Below are positions 54,657 to 62,257 of a stretch of DNA of 64,000 bases, piece after piece. Source of the stretch: a bacterium (GTDB taxonomy: Bacteria > Myxococcota_A > Bradymonadia > UBA7976 > UBA1532); contig JAUHYW010000001.1 in the NCBI GenBank assembly GCA_030426085.1, positions 1 through 64,000 on the forward strand, written 5' to 3'. The notes under the pieces are model-generated. The model had not been told where the DNA came from, made no database searches, and saw only the letters and a list, made by a program, of their open reading frames with translations. Position numbers and translations under genes: made by a program. Position 1 is the first letter of the stretch. Each line of letters opens with the position of its first letter.

Positions 54657-55385
54657 ATGAGCCGAGCCGACGGCGCGACTTTCACCGGCGCCCTCCCATC
54701 TGCCATCATCGGAGAGGCGCTGCGCAGCCTCGGCCCGCGCAGCGCGATGCCGCCGCGGGGGTCGAGCTTGGTCGGGAAAGTCCTCTCGTTGGTCGACCGT
54801 ATGCGGGGTCACTCCCCGAGCGACGAGGCCGGCGACCGCCCCGACGCGCCGCTGCTCGCCCGGTTCAAGGCCGGCGATCAGGCCGCGTTCGGTCAGATCT
54901 ACGAGCGCCACTACGGGCGGGTGATGCGGGTGGCGTGGCGCATGCTGGGCAGCGAGGCGCTCGCCGAGGACATCGCGCAGGACGTCTTCGTGCGGGCCTA
55001 CCACGCCCTGCCCGACTTCGAGGTCCGGGCCCGCCTGAGCACCTGGCTGTATCGGGTGACGGTCAACGCCTGCCTCGACCACCTCAAGTCCGGGCGCCGC
55101 AAGTACGAGCGGCAGCCGGAGGACGGCAGCCTCGCCCGCCGGGCCGGTGACCGCCCGGGGCCCGACGCGGCCTACCTCGCCGAAGAGCGGCGGGCGCTGG
55201 TGGCCGAGGGGGTCGCCCGCCTGCCCGAGAAGTACCGGATCGTGGTCATCCTGCGGGACATCGAAGAGCGGCCGTACAAAGAGATCCGCGAGATCACCGG
55301 CCTGCCGGTGACCACGTTGAAGATGAGGGCGATCCGCGGGCGGGACATGCTCGCCCGGGTCATCGAGCGAATGGTGGAGCCATGA
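54657..55385 (+). CDS. ECF-type RNA polymerase sigma factor
   Basis: About 242 residues. Sigma-2 region: FGQIYERHYGRVMRVAWRML and AEDIAQDVFVRAY, then STWLYRVTVNACLDHLKSGRR. Sigma-4 region: LPEKYRIVVILRDIEERPYKEIREITGLP with the helix-turn-helix ending in VTTLKMRAIRGRDML. An N-terminal extension of about 60 residues precedes the core. AGAGGA upstream supports ATG 54657; later Met codons (MPPRGSS, MRGHSP) would give a more standard length. The stop overlaps the anti-sigma start (ATGA). Confidence 0.9.
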   Translation: MSRADGATFTGALPSAIIGEALRSLGPRSAMPPRGSSLVGKVLSLVDRMRGHSPSDEAGDRPDAPLLARFKAGDQAAFGQIYERHYGRVMRVAWRMLGSEALAEDIAQDVFVRAYHALPDFEVRARLSTWLYRVTVNACLDHLKSGRRKYERQPEDGSLARRAGDRPGPDAAYLAEERRALVAEGVARLPEKYRIVVILRDIEERPYKEIREITGLPVTTLKMRAIRGRDMLARVIERMVEP

Positions 55386-56068
55386 ACGACGACGAGCGGT
55401 TGGTCTACGGCGAGTGGGACGGGCTCGACGCCCGCGATCAGGCGGCGCTCGACCGGCGGCTGGCAGACGAGCCCGCGCTGCGCGAGGCCCGGGCGCGGGC
55501 GACGCAGCTCCGCGCCGATCTACAGGGCCTCGGCCCCCGCGGGTTCGAGCCCCGGGTGCCCCCGCTCGATCTGGAGCGGCTGGCCCGCGCGGCGCCGCCC
55601 GCCGCGTCCCACGGCCCGTCTCCGTGGTGGATCGCGGCTGCGGCCGCCGTGGTGGTGGGCGCGGTCGGCGCGTGGTGGGTCGGCGGCGCCGACGACGGCC
55701 CGGCGCCCCCGTCGACGGCCTCCGCGCCGATGGCGGCCGCGCCGCCGGTCGAGGCCCCGCCGGTCGAGGCCCCGCCCGCCCCCGAGGCGCCGGAGGACAT
55801 CACCGTCGGCTTCCGCCTGCGGGCCCCCGACGCCGACGCGGTGCGGGTCGCCGGCGACTTCAACGACTGGAAGCCCGAGTCGCTGGCGATGCAGCGCGGA
55901 GCCGATGGCTTGTGGAGCGTACAGGCGGCCTTGCCCCCGGGCCGCTACGCTTATATGTATGTCGTCGACGGCCAATGGATGACCCCTCCCGACGCACGGC
56001 GCACGCAGGACGATGGCTTCGGCGCCCGCAATGGGGTGATCGACCTGCTCCGGCCCTCCGACGTCTGA
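55382..56068 (+). CDS. Anti-sigma-type membrane protein with C-terminal CBM48-like (glycogen-binding) domain
   Basis: A 228-residue protein: short N-terminal zinc-finger-less anti-sigma-like domain (about 1-70, acidic/helical, ERLVYGEWDGLDARDQAALDRRL...LREARARA), one membrane helix (WWIAAAAAVVVGAVGAWWVG, about 81-101), a Pro/Ala linker, then an outside domain with VRVAGDFNDWKPESLAM and LPPGRYAYMYVVDGQW, the isoamylase/AMPK CBM48-like fold. It overlaps the sigma gene by four bases. The periplasmic CBM48 as sensor of a carbohydrate is inference. No HxxxCxxC motif is seen. Confidence 0.8.
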   Translation: MNDDERLVYGEWDGLDARDQAALDRRLADEPALREARARATQLRADLQGLGPRGFEPRVPPLDLERLARAAPPAASHGPSPWWIAAAAAVVVGAVGAWWVGGADDGPAPPSTASAPMAAAPPVEAPPVEAPPAPEAPEDITVGFRLRAPDADAVRVAGDFNDWKPESLAMQRGADGLWSVQAALPPGRYAYMYVVDGQWMTPPDARRTQDDGFGARNGVIDLLRPSDV

Positions 56069-57345
56069 TCCCGCTGATCGGCGGCCTCTCACTGCTCGCT
56101 GCGCCGGCCGCCGCCCGCTCACCGCTCGACCTCACCCCCTACGCCGGCGTACAGGCGGCCTATGTCGACAACCCGTTCTACGACCCGCTCGACCCGGCCG
56201 TGATCGAGGGCCTGGGTCAGCCCGCGACCCGGGGCGACAGCGCGCAGTTCGACGTGCGTGGCGGCGCCCGGGCCGTCTGGCGGGCGCTGCGCGCCGGGCG
56301 GCTCGAGGCGACCCTGCGGGGGCGGTGGTCGATCTGGCGGGGCGACGCGATGGCGAGCGGCTGGGACGCCGGCCTCGGCCTGAGCTGGATCCACGAGGTG
56401 GGGCAGGGGATCGACCTCTTCTCCGAGACCTCGGCCATCGCCGGCGCGATCGACGCCTTCCCCGACGACGACCTGCGCTGGCTCGAGGGTCGGATCGGCG
56501 CCACGCTGCGGCTCGGCGCGCACCGCCTGGAAGGCTCCGCCGGCGCCGCGCTGCGCAGCATGCCCGAGCGGGTCGTCGACCTCGAGACGGGGGCCACCGG
56601 GCTCGAAGACCACCTCTTCCGGGGCCGCCTCGCCGCCCGGCTCGTGCCCCGGGCCGACCTCGCCGTCGAGCCGAGCTATACCGTCGACCTCTCGCGCACC
56701 GACGTGGGCCCGGTGGAGCACGACACCCACGCGCTCGGCGTGCGCGGCGTCCTGGCGCTGGGGCCGGTCGATCTCGAGGCCGAGGGCGCCGGCTGGCTGA
56801 GGGCCTTCGCGCCCCGCAGCGACGGGACCGAGCGGCTCGATCAGGGCGTCGCCGTCGAGGTCGGCGTCGGCCACACCTTGTGGCCCGGCGTGCGGATCAC
56901 CGGCCGCTATCGCTACGTGCGCTCGACCTCCGACGACCCGTTCGGCCGCTACGCCCAGCAATTCGCCGGCGTCGAGCTGCTCGCCTGGTATGACGGCTGG
57001 AGCGCGCCGGTCGAGCTCACCCCGCAGGTGAGCGACGCGGCCCCGGCGCCGGGCGACGCCGGCTGGCGATTCCGGCACCGGGCGCCCGACGCCCGGCAGG
57101 TCGCGCTGGTGGGCGACTTCAACGACTGGGCCGTCGACCGCAGCCCGCTGGTCGGCCCCGACGACGACGGGTGGTGGTCGGTGACGATCCCGCTCGAGCC
57201 CGGCCGGCACAGCTACATGTTCGTCCTCGACGGCGAGCGCTTCGTGCGGCCCGAGGGCGCGCCCCGGTATGCCGACGACGGGTTCGGGGGCGAGGTGGGG
57301 GTCATCTTCGTGATGCCCGAAGCCGACGTTCGGGCCCGCCGATGA
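55975..57345 (+). CDS. Outer-membrane beta-barrel protein with C-terminal CBM48-like domain
   Basis: Frame from ATG 55975 gives 456 residues; the signal-like core IPLIGGLSLLAAPAAA begins only after residue 30. The barrel (about 50-345) has repeated strand pairs, and a CBM48-like domain follows (VALVGDFNDWAVDRSP, LEPGRHSYMFVLDGERF). Start is unclear: ATG 55975 overlaps the anti-sigma gene by 94 bases and lacks a ribosome site, and the only codon at the overlap is CTG 56065 (CTGA with the previous stop). This barrel and the anti-sigma protein share the same terminal domain. The next frame's ATG overlaps this stop by four bases. Confidence 0.7.
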   Translation: MDDPSRRTAHAGRWLRRPQWGDRPAPALRRLIPLIGGLSLLAAPAAARSPLDLTPYAGVQAAYVDNPFYDPLDPAVIEGLGQPATRGDSAQFDVRGGARAVWRALRAGRLEATLRGRWSIWRGDAMASGWDAGLGLSWIHEVGQGIDLFSETSAIAGAIDAFPDDDLRWLEGRIGATLRLGAHRLEGSAGAALRSMPERVVDLETGATGLEDHLFRGRLAARLVPRADLAVEPSYTVDLSRTDVGPVEHDTHALGVRGVLALGPVDLEAEGAGWLRAFAPRSDGTERLDQGVAVEVGVGHTLWPGVRITGRYRYVRSTSDDPFGRYAQQFAGVELLAWYDGWSAPVELTPQVSDAAPAPGDAGWRFRHRAPDARQVALVGDFNDWAVDRSPLVGPDDDGWWSVTIPLEPGRHSYMFVLDGERFVRPEGAPRYADDGFGGEVGVIFVMPEADVRARR

Positions 57346-57434
57346 GCCATCGAGCGCCGATTTCGAGGGGGGCGGGTCGATTGAGTGTATCTCTCATCCG
57401 CTGTCACTCGATTCACAGGCGGAGGCCGATCACC

Positions 57435-58220
57435 GTGCGTAATATCCCGATCATGCTGCTGATCGCCGCGCTGAGCGGGCCCGCGCTCGCCGAGCCGGTC
57501 GATCCCCTCGTCGCCGAGGCGGCGACGTTGGCCGAGGCCGACGCCGTGCCCGCCGAACCCCTGCTCAAGAAGATCGCCGAAGGCCGGGCCAAGGGGGTGC
57601 CACCGGCCCGGATCAGACCCGTGGTGCGTCAGCTCCACGCCCGGCTCGTCCGGGGGCGGGCGCTGTGCGGAGCGGATGGCGACGCGCTGTGCGTGGTCGC
57701 CGCGGCGGACGCGCTGGCGCTCGGGGCCGGTGCCGACGCGCTCGCCCGCATGGTCGGCGACGCCTCGCTCACCGACCGCACCCGGGCGCTGGTCGCGTTC
57801 ACCACGCTCGACGCCCGGGGCATGCAGCCGCCGGAGGCCATCGGCGCGGTGAGCCGAGCGCTGTCCGAGGGCCGGCTCGACGACCTGCTCGCCGCGCCCG
57901 GCGCCGACCCGTCGGCGCTGCCCGCCCCGCCCGCGGTGGGGCGGGGCGGCGAGCTGCCGGTCACCAACCCGACCCGCGACCGGGACCAGACCGGGGCCGG
58001 CAAGGCCTGGGGGCGGGACCAGGCGGGGGTCGGCAACGGCGACAACCCGGGCAACGGCAACGGAATGGGCAACGGCAACGGCCGGGGCAACGGCAACGGA
58101 ATGGGCAACGGCAACGGTCGGGGCAACGGCAACGGCCGGGGCAACGGCCGGGGCAACGGCAGCGGGAACGGCAACGGGAACGGCAACGGGAACGGCCGGG
58201 GCAACGGCAACAACCGCTGA
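57435..58220 (+). CDS. Secreted protein with Gly/Asn-rich repetitive tail
   Basis: A 261-residue protein with a signal peptide (PIMLLIAALSGPALAE). A helical mature domain (about 22-175) with two Cys (LCGADGDALC) is followed by a tail of about 60 residues made of GNG, GMG and GRG steps. GTG 57435 is preferred: GGAGG lies eight bases upstream and the signal peptide begins there. An ATG at 57342 overlaps the previous stop but adds a non-signal-like stretch. No family recognised. Last gene of the sigma-factor cluster. Confidence 0.7.
   Translation: MRNIPIMLLIAALSGPALAEPVDPLVAEAATLAEADAVPAEPLLKKIAEGRAKGVPPARIRPVVRQLHARLVRGRALCGADGDALCVVAAADALALGAGADALARMVGDASLTDRTRALVAFTTLDARGMQPPEAIGAVSRALSEGRLDDLLAAPGADPSALPAPPAVGRGGELPVTNPTRDRDQTGAGKAWGRDQAGVGNGDNPGNGNGMGNGNGRGNGNGMGNGNGRGNGNGRGNGRGNGSGNGNGNGNGNGRGNGNNR
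58032..58217 (+). repeat. GGCAACGGC-rich tandem repeat in the Gly/Asn tail
   Basis: Short GGCAAC and GGCCGG units alternate. Two adjacent 36-base copies (58051-58086 and 58087-58122) differ at one position, a sign of recent duplication or slippage. The array keeps the frame, encoding Gly/Asn/Arg/Met only. Confidence 0.85.
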
Positions 58221-58238
58221 GCCGCTCCAGCGAGCCGG

Positions 58239-58709
58239 TCAGCCGGCCGGCCGCGCCTCCAGCTTCTCCACCGACCACGCCGCCACCAGCGCCGCCCGCC
58301 GTCGGGCCGCGTCCCGGAACGCGTACTGCGCGTCGTGCACCGCCACGAAGTCGGCCGCCCGATAGACCAGCAGGTGCGGGTCGTCGGTCACCGGGATCTT
58401 GAGGAGCGCGCTGCTCGACCGGCGGCCGGCGAGGCTGTCGTCGATCTGCGCGGCCGTGCTGGCGAAGATCACATCCGCGAACCGCCGGAACCGCCCCCGA
58501 TAGCCCGCATGGATCCAGTCGGCCGGCCCCCACGGCGGGGCCGTCGCCCACGGCGGCCGGTCGAGCCCGAAGCGGTCGGTCCCGTGCTGCAACACCCGCG
58601 GCAGGTGCCGCCCCTCGGTGATTCGGAACAGCGCCTCGGCCACCGGGAGCGGGCAGCGGCGCTGCGCTTCGGACCAGATCGCAGACAGGCGGGGGACTTG
58701 GGTCGACAC
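58239..58709 (-). CDS. Small protein of unknown function
   Basis: A 156-residue soluble protein (PRLSAIWSEAQRRCPLPVAEALFRI... WIHAGYRGRFRRFADVIFAST...). I do not recognise it. It has one Cys, several Trp and an Arg-rich end; no signal peptide. The start is uncertain: GTG 58709 has GGAGG too close to it, and the open frame runs further upstream through low-quality sequence. Divergent from the acidic protein gene at 58845, convergent on the Gly/Asn-tail gene. Confidence 0.55.
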   Translation of the reverse strand: MSTQVPRLSAIWSEAQRRCPLPVAEALFRITEGRHLPRVLQHGTDRFGLDRPPWATAPPWGPADWIHAGYRGRFRRFADVIFASTAAQIDDSLAGRRSSSALLKIPVTDDPHLLVYRAADFVAVHDAQYAFRDAARRRAALVAAWSVEKLEARPAG

Positions 58710-58844
58710 GCCTCCGAGGTTGCCCCACCCGACGGCTCGGCGCCACCGGCTCGGGATGGATTCACCGCCTGCGATGTGTTTGGATCGGCGGGCCCGCGGG
58801 CGACTCGGCGTCGTCCGACGCGGCACGGAAAAGGAGGCACATCG

Positions 58845-59438
58845 ATGTCCGAGGTCCTCGAAGAAAACGAGGTGCTCGCAGAGGCGGTGGTGGTCGAGCT
58901 CGTCGACGAGAAGAGCGGCGAGGCGCTCGCCGCCGCCGTCCAGCTCGAGATCGAATACGACGGCCGGCTGTTCGGGCTGCTGATCCCGGTCGACCCCATC
59001 GTCAAGGTGCTCAGCTACGATCCGTCGGATGACGACAGCGAGCTCGTCGAGATGGAGCCGGCGGAGTTCGCGGAGGTCGCCGACTTCATCAACGGCAAGC
59101 TGGCGAAGTTCAAGTGTTCCATCGAAGTGCACGCCGACGAGTGCATCCTGCTCGGCGAGCCGCCCGAGTCGGTCTACGAAGACCCCGAGAGCCTGGAGGT
59201 GGAGACCGAGGCCGGCGACCAGGAGCTGCTGATCCTGTTCGAACTCAAGAAGAAGCGGAAGGTCGGCTTCCTGATCACCATCCCCGCCGAGCCGCCCATG
59301 TGGCCCGCCGAGCTGCTCGAGGACGGCAAGGCCCGGCTGCTCGACGAGGGCGACATCGATGAGTCGCTCGACGCGGCCTTCAAGGAGGCCGTCGAGATGA
59401 TGCTCGAGGCCGACGAGTTCGAGGACGAGCCGCTCTGA
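58845..59438 (+). CDS. Acidic DUF1292/DUF3727-like protein of unknown function
   Basis: A 197-residue, highly acidic soluble protein. VVVELVDEKSGEALAAAVQLEIEYDGRLFGLLIPVDPIVKVL resembles the beta-rich domain of DUF1292/DUF3727 proteins (split here by residue 35). It is followed by a second similar segment (LLILFELKKKRKVGFLITIPAEPPMW) and an acidic helix. AAAAGGAGG before the ATG is one of the strongest ribosome sites in the window, implying good expression. The next gene on this strand lies beyond the window. Confidence 0.6.
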   Translation: MSEVLEENEVLAEAVVVELVDEKSGEALAAAVQLEIEYDGRLFGLLIPVDPIVKVLSYDPSDDDSELVEMEPAEFAEVADFINGKLAKFKCSIEVHADECILLGEPPESVYEDPESLEVETEAGDQELLILFELKKKRKVGFLITIPAEPPMWPAELLEDGKARLLDEGDIDESLDAAFKEAVEMMLEADEFEDEPL

Positions 59439-59704
59439 GCGGGCCCTGACCGACCCCGACCGGCCGAACGGCCGCTCCCACCCCCACCCACGCGGCGCCG
59501 CCCATCCGGGCCGCGCCGCGGCTCTCCGCGCCGCTGTCCATCCTCTCCATGCCCCACCGGTCCGTCGGTCGCTCGCGCGTCGCGCCCACCGGTGCATTCA
59601 GGGCGCCGTCGTCGGGGCAGCTCGTCGTAGGGGCAGGTCGTGTCGGGCAGATCATGTCGGGGCAGGGGAGTGAGCGGGCCGCGGACGGGCCTTCGAAAAG
59701 TGAA

Positions 59705-59730
59705 AGGGCCGACACTCGCGTGTCGGCCCT
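59705..59730. terminator. Strong hairpin, probable bidirectional terminator
   Basis: AGGGCCGACA-CTCGCG-TGTCGGCCCT: a perfect 10-bp stem with a 6-base loop, 267 bases after the acidic protein gene. On the minus strand it is followed by a T-rich stretch (TTCACTTTTC), so it would act best on leftward transcripts. On the plus strand the run is not T-rich. Confidence 0.5.
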
Positions 59731-60329
59731 CTCGGCGGGTCGGCGGGAGACGGCGAGTCGCGCCGTCACCGTATTCCACTCTTCGCCCGGCGCTCCGTAG
59801 AGCATCGGGCCGCCGCATCGGGCTTTGGCTCCGCGCGCTTCGTCGGCCGGTGGGTGCGAGACCCGATACGCGTCGCGCCTTCATGCCGGGCGCGTCGAGT
59901 ACCAGCCGTCGTCGTCCCCGCGAGGCATGATCGCCGGGACGCCGCGCTCGGAAGCCACCGCACGTCGCGGCGAGCGTCCTCATTCGTCCGCGCGGCCGGC
60001 GAACCGGTCGCGCCTCCGATCGAGACCATCGCCCACGCCCGGGGTCACCCCCGCGCGCCGCGTCGCCGTGTCCGGCGGGCGAACCCGTCGAGCCGCTCCG
60101 ACCTCGTCGCCCGAGGAGAACCTCTGGCGGCGCGTGGCCGGGTCGGCCTCCGACGGCCGAAGCGCGTCGAAGCCTGGCGTCGCCGCGCCGTCGCTCACCC
60201 GAAGGTGGGCGGCAGCACCGGCTGCTGCGGAGTCCGGCCGATCGCCGAAGCGATCCACCGAGCCATCAGCGCGGCGCCGTGACCGGTCGAGCGACCGAAG
60301 TCGACGACCCGTCCCGTCGAAGCAACCGT

Positions 60330-60471
60330 CGCCTGCCTGAGCAGGCGGGATCCCTCCGGCGAGGCACCTTCGGGCTCTTGCCAAGAGCCGGCTCGCGCCG
60401 GGCGATGGCATCGAACCCGTCGGTTCGCGCTCGTGGCCGATGGCCCCTGTCGAGTAGACGGCAGGGGCATC
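60330..60471. repeat. Three consecutive hairpins
   Basis: CGCCTGC-CTGA-GCAGGCG (60330-60347), GGCTCTT-GCC-AAGAGCC (60373-60389), and GATG(G)CCCCTG ... CAGGGGCATC (60439-60471, one bulge). The three lie within 142 bases, with a GATGGCATC motif between the second and third. Stems differ in sequence, so this is not a simple repeat family. Confidence 0.5.
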
Positions 60472-61047
60472 GTCTCCGCGGGTCTCCACGAGGTGCGGAC
60501 CGGGCGATCGTCGCGCCGGGTGGTGTCGACCGGGGGTTCCGCCATCCTCGTCCACGCCGCCGACAGACCCGAAGGGCTGGCTGCGTCGCGGGCGGGGACG
60601 TAATCGGCGGTCACCGAATCGACCTCACACCTGCGCGGGGTCGCGCCTGTCCGCGTCCTCACCGCCGTGGTCGCCCACGCCGGTCGGAGAGACGGACGTC
60701 GAAGGTCATCCGGGTGCGCGCCGGTGGCATCGGCATCGGATGACTCCGATGGTCCGATGTCGCCGGCTCCGGCCGCCCATCGCAATCCGGCGGATGCCAT
60801 CGACCGTAGTCCAAGGCGTCCGTTCGGACAACGCTGCGCTCACCGCATCGCCGATGGACGAGCCATCTGCGGCGCGGCGCCGGGTGCATCACACCACCCG
60901 CTGCGAGCGATCGACAGGCCCCACCATCGGGGCACCCTCAACGGGCATCGCGTCGTAGCGTGTGGTCTGTCGGCTCGCGCCCTCCCGACCGTCGCCTGCG
61001 CCCCCCGAAGGTGACACATGAGCCGGTCGTTCCTCGATTCGCCGTCA

Positions 61048-61076
61048 CCGACCCGCGTAAGCGGGCGATGGGTCGG
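61048..61076. other. GNRA-capped stem structure
   Basis: CCCGC-GTAA-GCGGG (61052-61065) forms a hairpin with a GNRA-type loop. Alternatively CCGACC (61048-61053) pairs with GGTCGG (61071-61076) around a shorter inner stem. Two mutually exclusive pairings suggest RNA structure. Confidence 0.35.
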
Positions 61077-61164
61077 CTCTTCGTCGGAGAGTCGGTCGCG
61101 AGTCGCCGGGTGTCTCCCTCGACCCACGATGAGACTATGCTTCCATCCGCCCGCGATCAAACAC

Positions 61165-61245
61165 TTTTTTTGCGCACAGCCTGTGGACAAGTCCCTGAAA
61201 CCGAGGCTCGGCGGGGGCGCCAGCGGGGGACAGGTTTTTTTGCGC
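61165..61245. repeat. Duplicated T7-GCGC tracts flanking a DnaA-box-like nonamer
   Basis: TTTTTTTGCGC occurs at 61165-61175 and 61235-61245. Between them lies TGTGGACAA (61182-61190), one base from a DnaA box, and the palindrome CCGAGGCTCGG (61201-61211). They sit just downstream of the metallophosphatase stop. Confidence 0.4.
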
Positions 61246-61274
61246 GGGGGGGTCGGACGGGTGACGCGCTCGTG

Positions 61275-62249
61275 TCACGGCCCCGCCGGCGCCTCCGCGT
61301 CGGCCGCGAGGATCTCGACCGCCGAGCCCCGGATCTCGATGGCCGCCGGCCGCCCGCCGTAGTGCGCCGACAGGCCGACGTCGACCCGCCACACCCGGCC
61401 GCCGCAGGCCGCGTTCGGCCCCTCGCGCTGCACCGTGTGCCCCACCACCAGCCGGGCGGCGCCGGTCGCCGCCAGCACCCCGTCGAGCAGCGCGCAGTCC
61501 GCCCCGTCGGGGTCCTTCGAGTAGTGTCGGCTCCAGACCGGGCTGTCCTCGCCCTTCATGTAAGGCGGGCGCTCGGGCGCCCGGGCGGCGATCCAGTCCG
61601 AGACCTCGCGGTTGATGCGGGCCAGCCCGATCTCGACGTGCGTCGGCAGCACGCCGCCGTGGGCGAAGAGCGTGTCGCCGACCCGGGCGATGACCGGGCG
61701 CCGGGCGAGGATCTCGGCGTAGGGCCCGCCGGGCAGGAAGGCCACCAGCCGCCCCCGCATGCCGGGGGGCACCTTCGCCAGCCGGGGGTCGTCGTCCGGC
61801 CGGGTGCCCGTCTTCGCGTCGGCGAAGCTCTTGAAGTCGGCGAATCCGCCCGGGGTGACGTAGCGCAGGTCGCCCCGCACGTTCATCAGCTCGTGGTTGC
61901 CGTTGAGCACGACCACCCGCCCGCCGACCTTCTGCGCCTCGCCCTTCAGGCGCTCGAGCAGGTCGATGATCGCCCGCTCGCCGTCGCCCCGATCGAGCTG
62001 GTCGCCGGTCTGCACCAGCACCGCGCGGCCCCCGATCCACGCATCGGCGGTGTCGATCAGCCCGGCGAGGCGCAGGACGGCCCGGGTCGCGTCGAGGTCG
62101 CCGTGCAGATCACCCACGGCGACCACCCGCTCGGCGGCGGGCAGAGTCCAGGGGTCGACCCGCGGCGGATCGGCCGGCGCGGCGCGCTCGGCGCAGGCCG
62201 CGCCGGCGGTGACGGTGACGAGCAGGAGGGTCAGGGCGCGCAGTGTCAT
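61275..62249 (-). CDS. Shewanella-like metallophosphatase (calcineurin-type phosphoesterase), secreted
   Basis: A 324-residue metallophosphoesterase with a signal peptide or lipoprotein signal (TAGAAC). Metal motifs: GDLHGD (Asp47, His49), GDQLDRG (Asp83), GNHE (Asn118, His119) and later HGG and GHT. The order and spacing fit the bacterial Shewanella-like protein phosphatases. ATG 62249 has GAGG upstream. It starts eight bases after the radical-SAM stop and belongs to that operon. Confidence 0.9.
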   Translation of the reverse strand: MTLRALTLLLVTVTAGAACAERAAPADPPRVDPWTLPAAERVVAVGDLHGDLDATRAVLRLAGLIDTADAWIGGRAVLVQTGDQLDRGDGERAIIDLLERLKGEAQKVGGRVVVLNGNHELMNVRGDLRYVTPGGFADFKSFADAKTGTRPDDDPRLAKVPPGMRGRLVAFLPGGPYAEILARRPVIARVGDTLFAHGGVLPTHVEIGLARINREVSDWIAARAPERPPYMKGEDSPVWSRHYSKDPDGADCALLDGVLAATGAARLVVGHTVQREGPNAACGGRVWRVDVGLSAHYGGRPAAIEIRGSAVEILAADAEAPAGP

Positions 62250-62257
62250 GGTGAACC

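Larger units (their letters stand above)
59439..61274. other. 1.8-kb non-coding region rich in hairpins
   Basis: The longest gene-free stretch in the window. Open frames up to about 200 codons occur in several frames at once, but none shows a ribosome site, domain or family resemblance. It holds a 10-bp hairpin at 59705-59730, three further hairpins at 60330-60471, a GNRA-capped structure at 61048-61076, two GATGSCATC motifs and two T7 tracts near its right end. An unannotated structured RNA is possible. Confidence 0.6.

Noticed and set aside
58032-58217. Tandem repeats as a possible CRISPR array
   Set aside because: There are no unique spacers; repeats are contiguous, keep a reading frame and encode a Gly/Asn tail.
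59980-60800. Overlapping open frames of 190-200 codons in the 1.8-kb gap
   Set aside because: Several frames are open at once, as expected for very GC-rich DNA; none has a ribosome site, signal or recognisable domain.
61182-61190. TGTGGACAA as a sign of a replication origin
   Set aside because: Only one near-match to a DnaA box is visible and no dnaA, dnaN, gidA or parAB gene is nearby.
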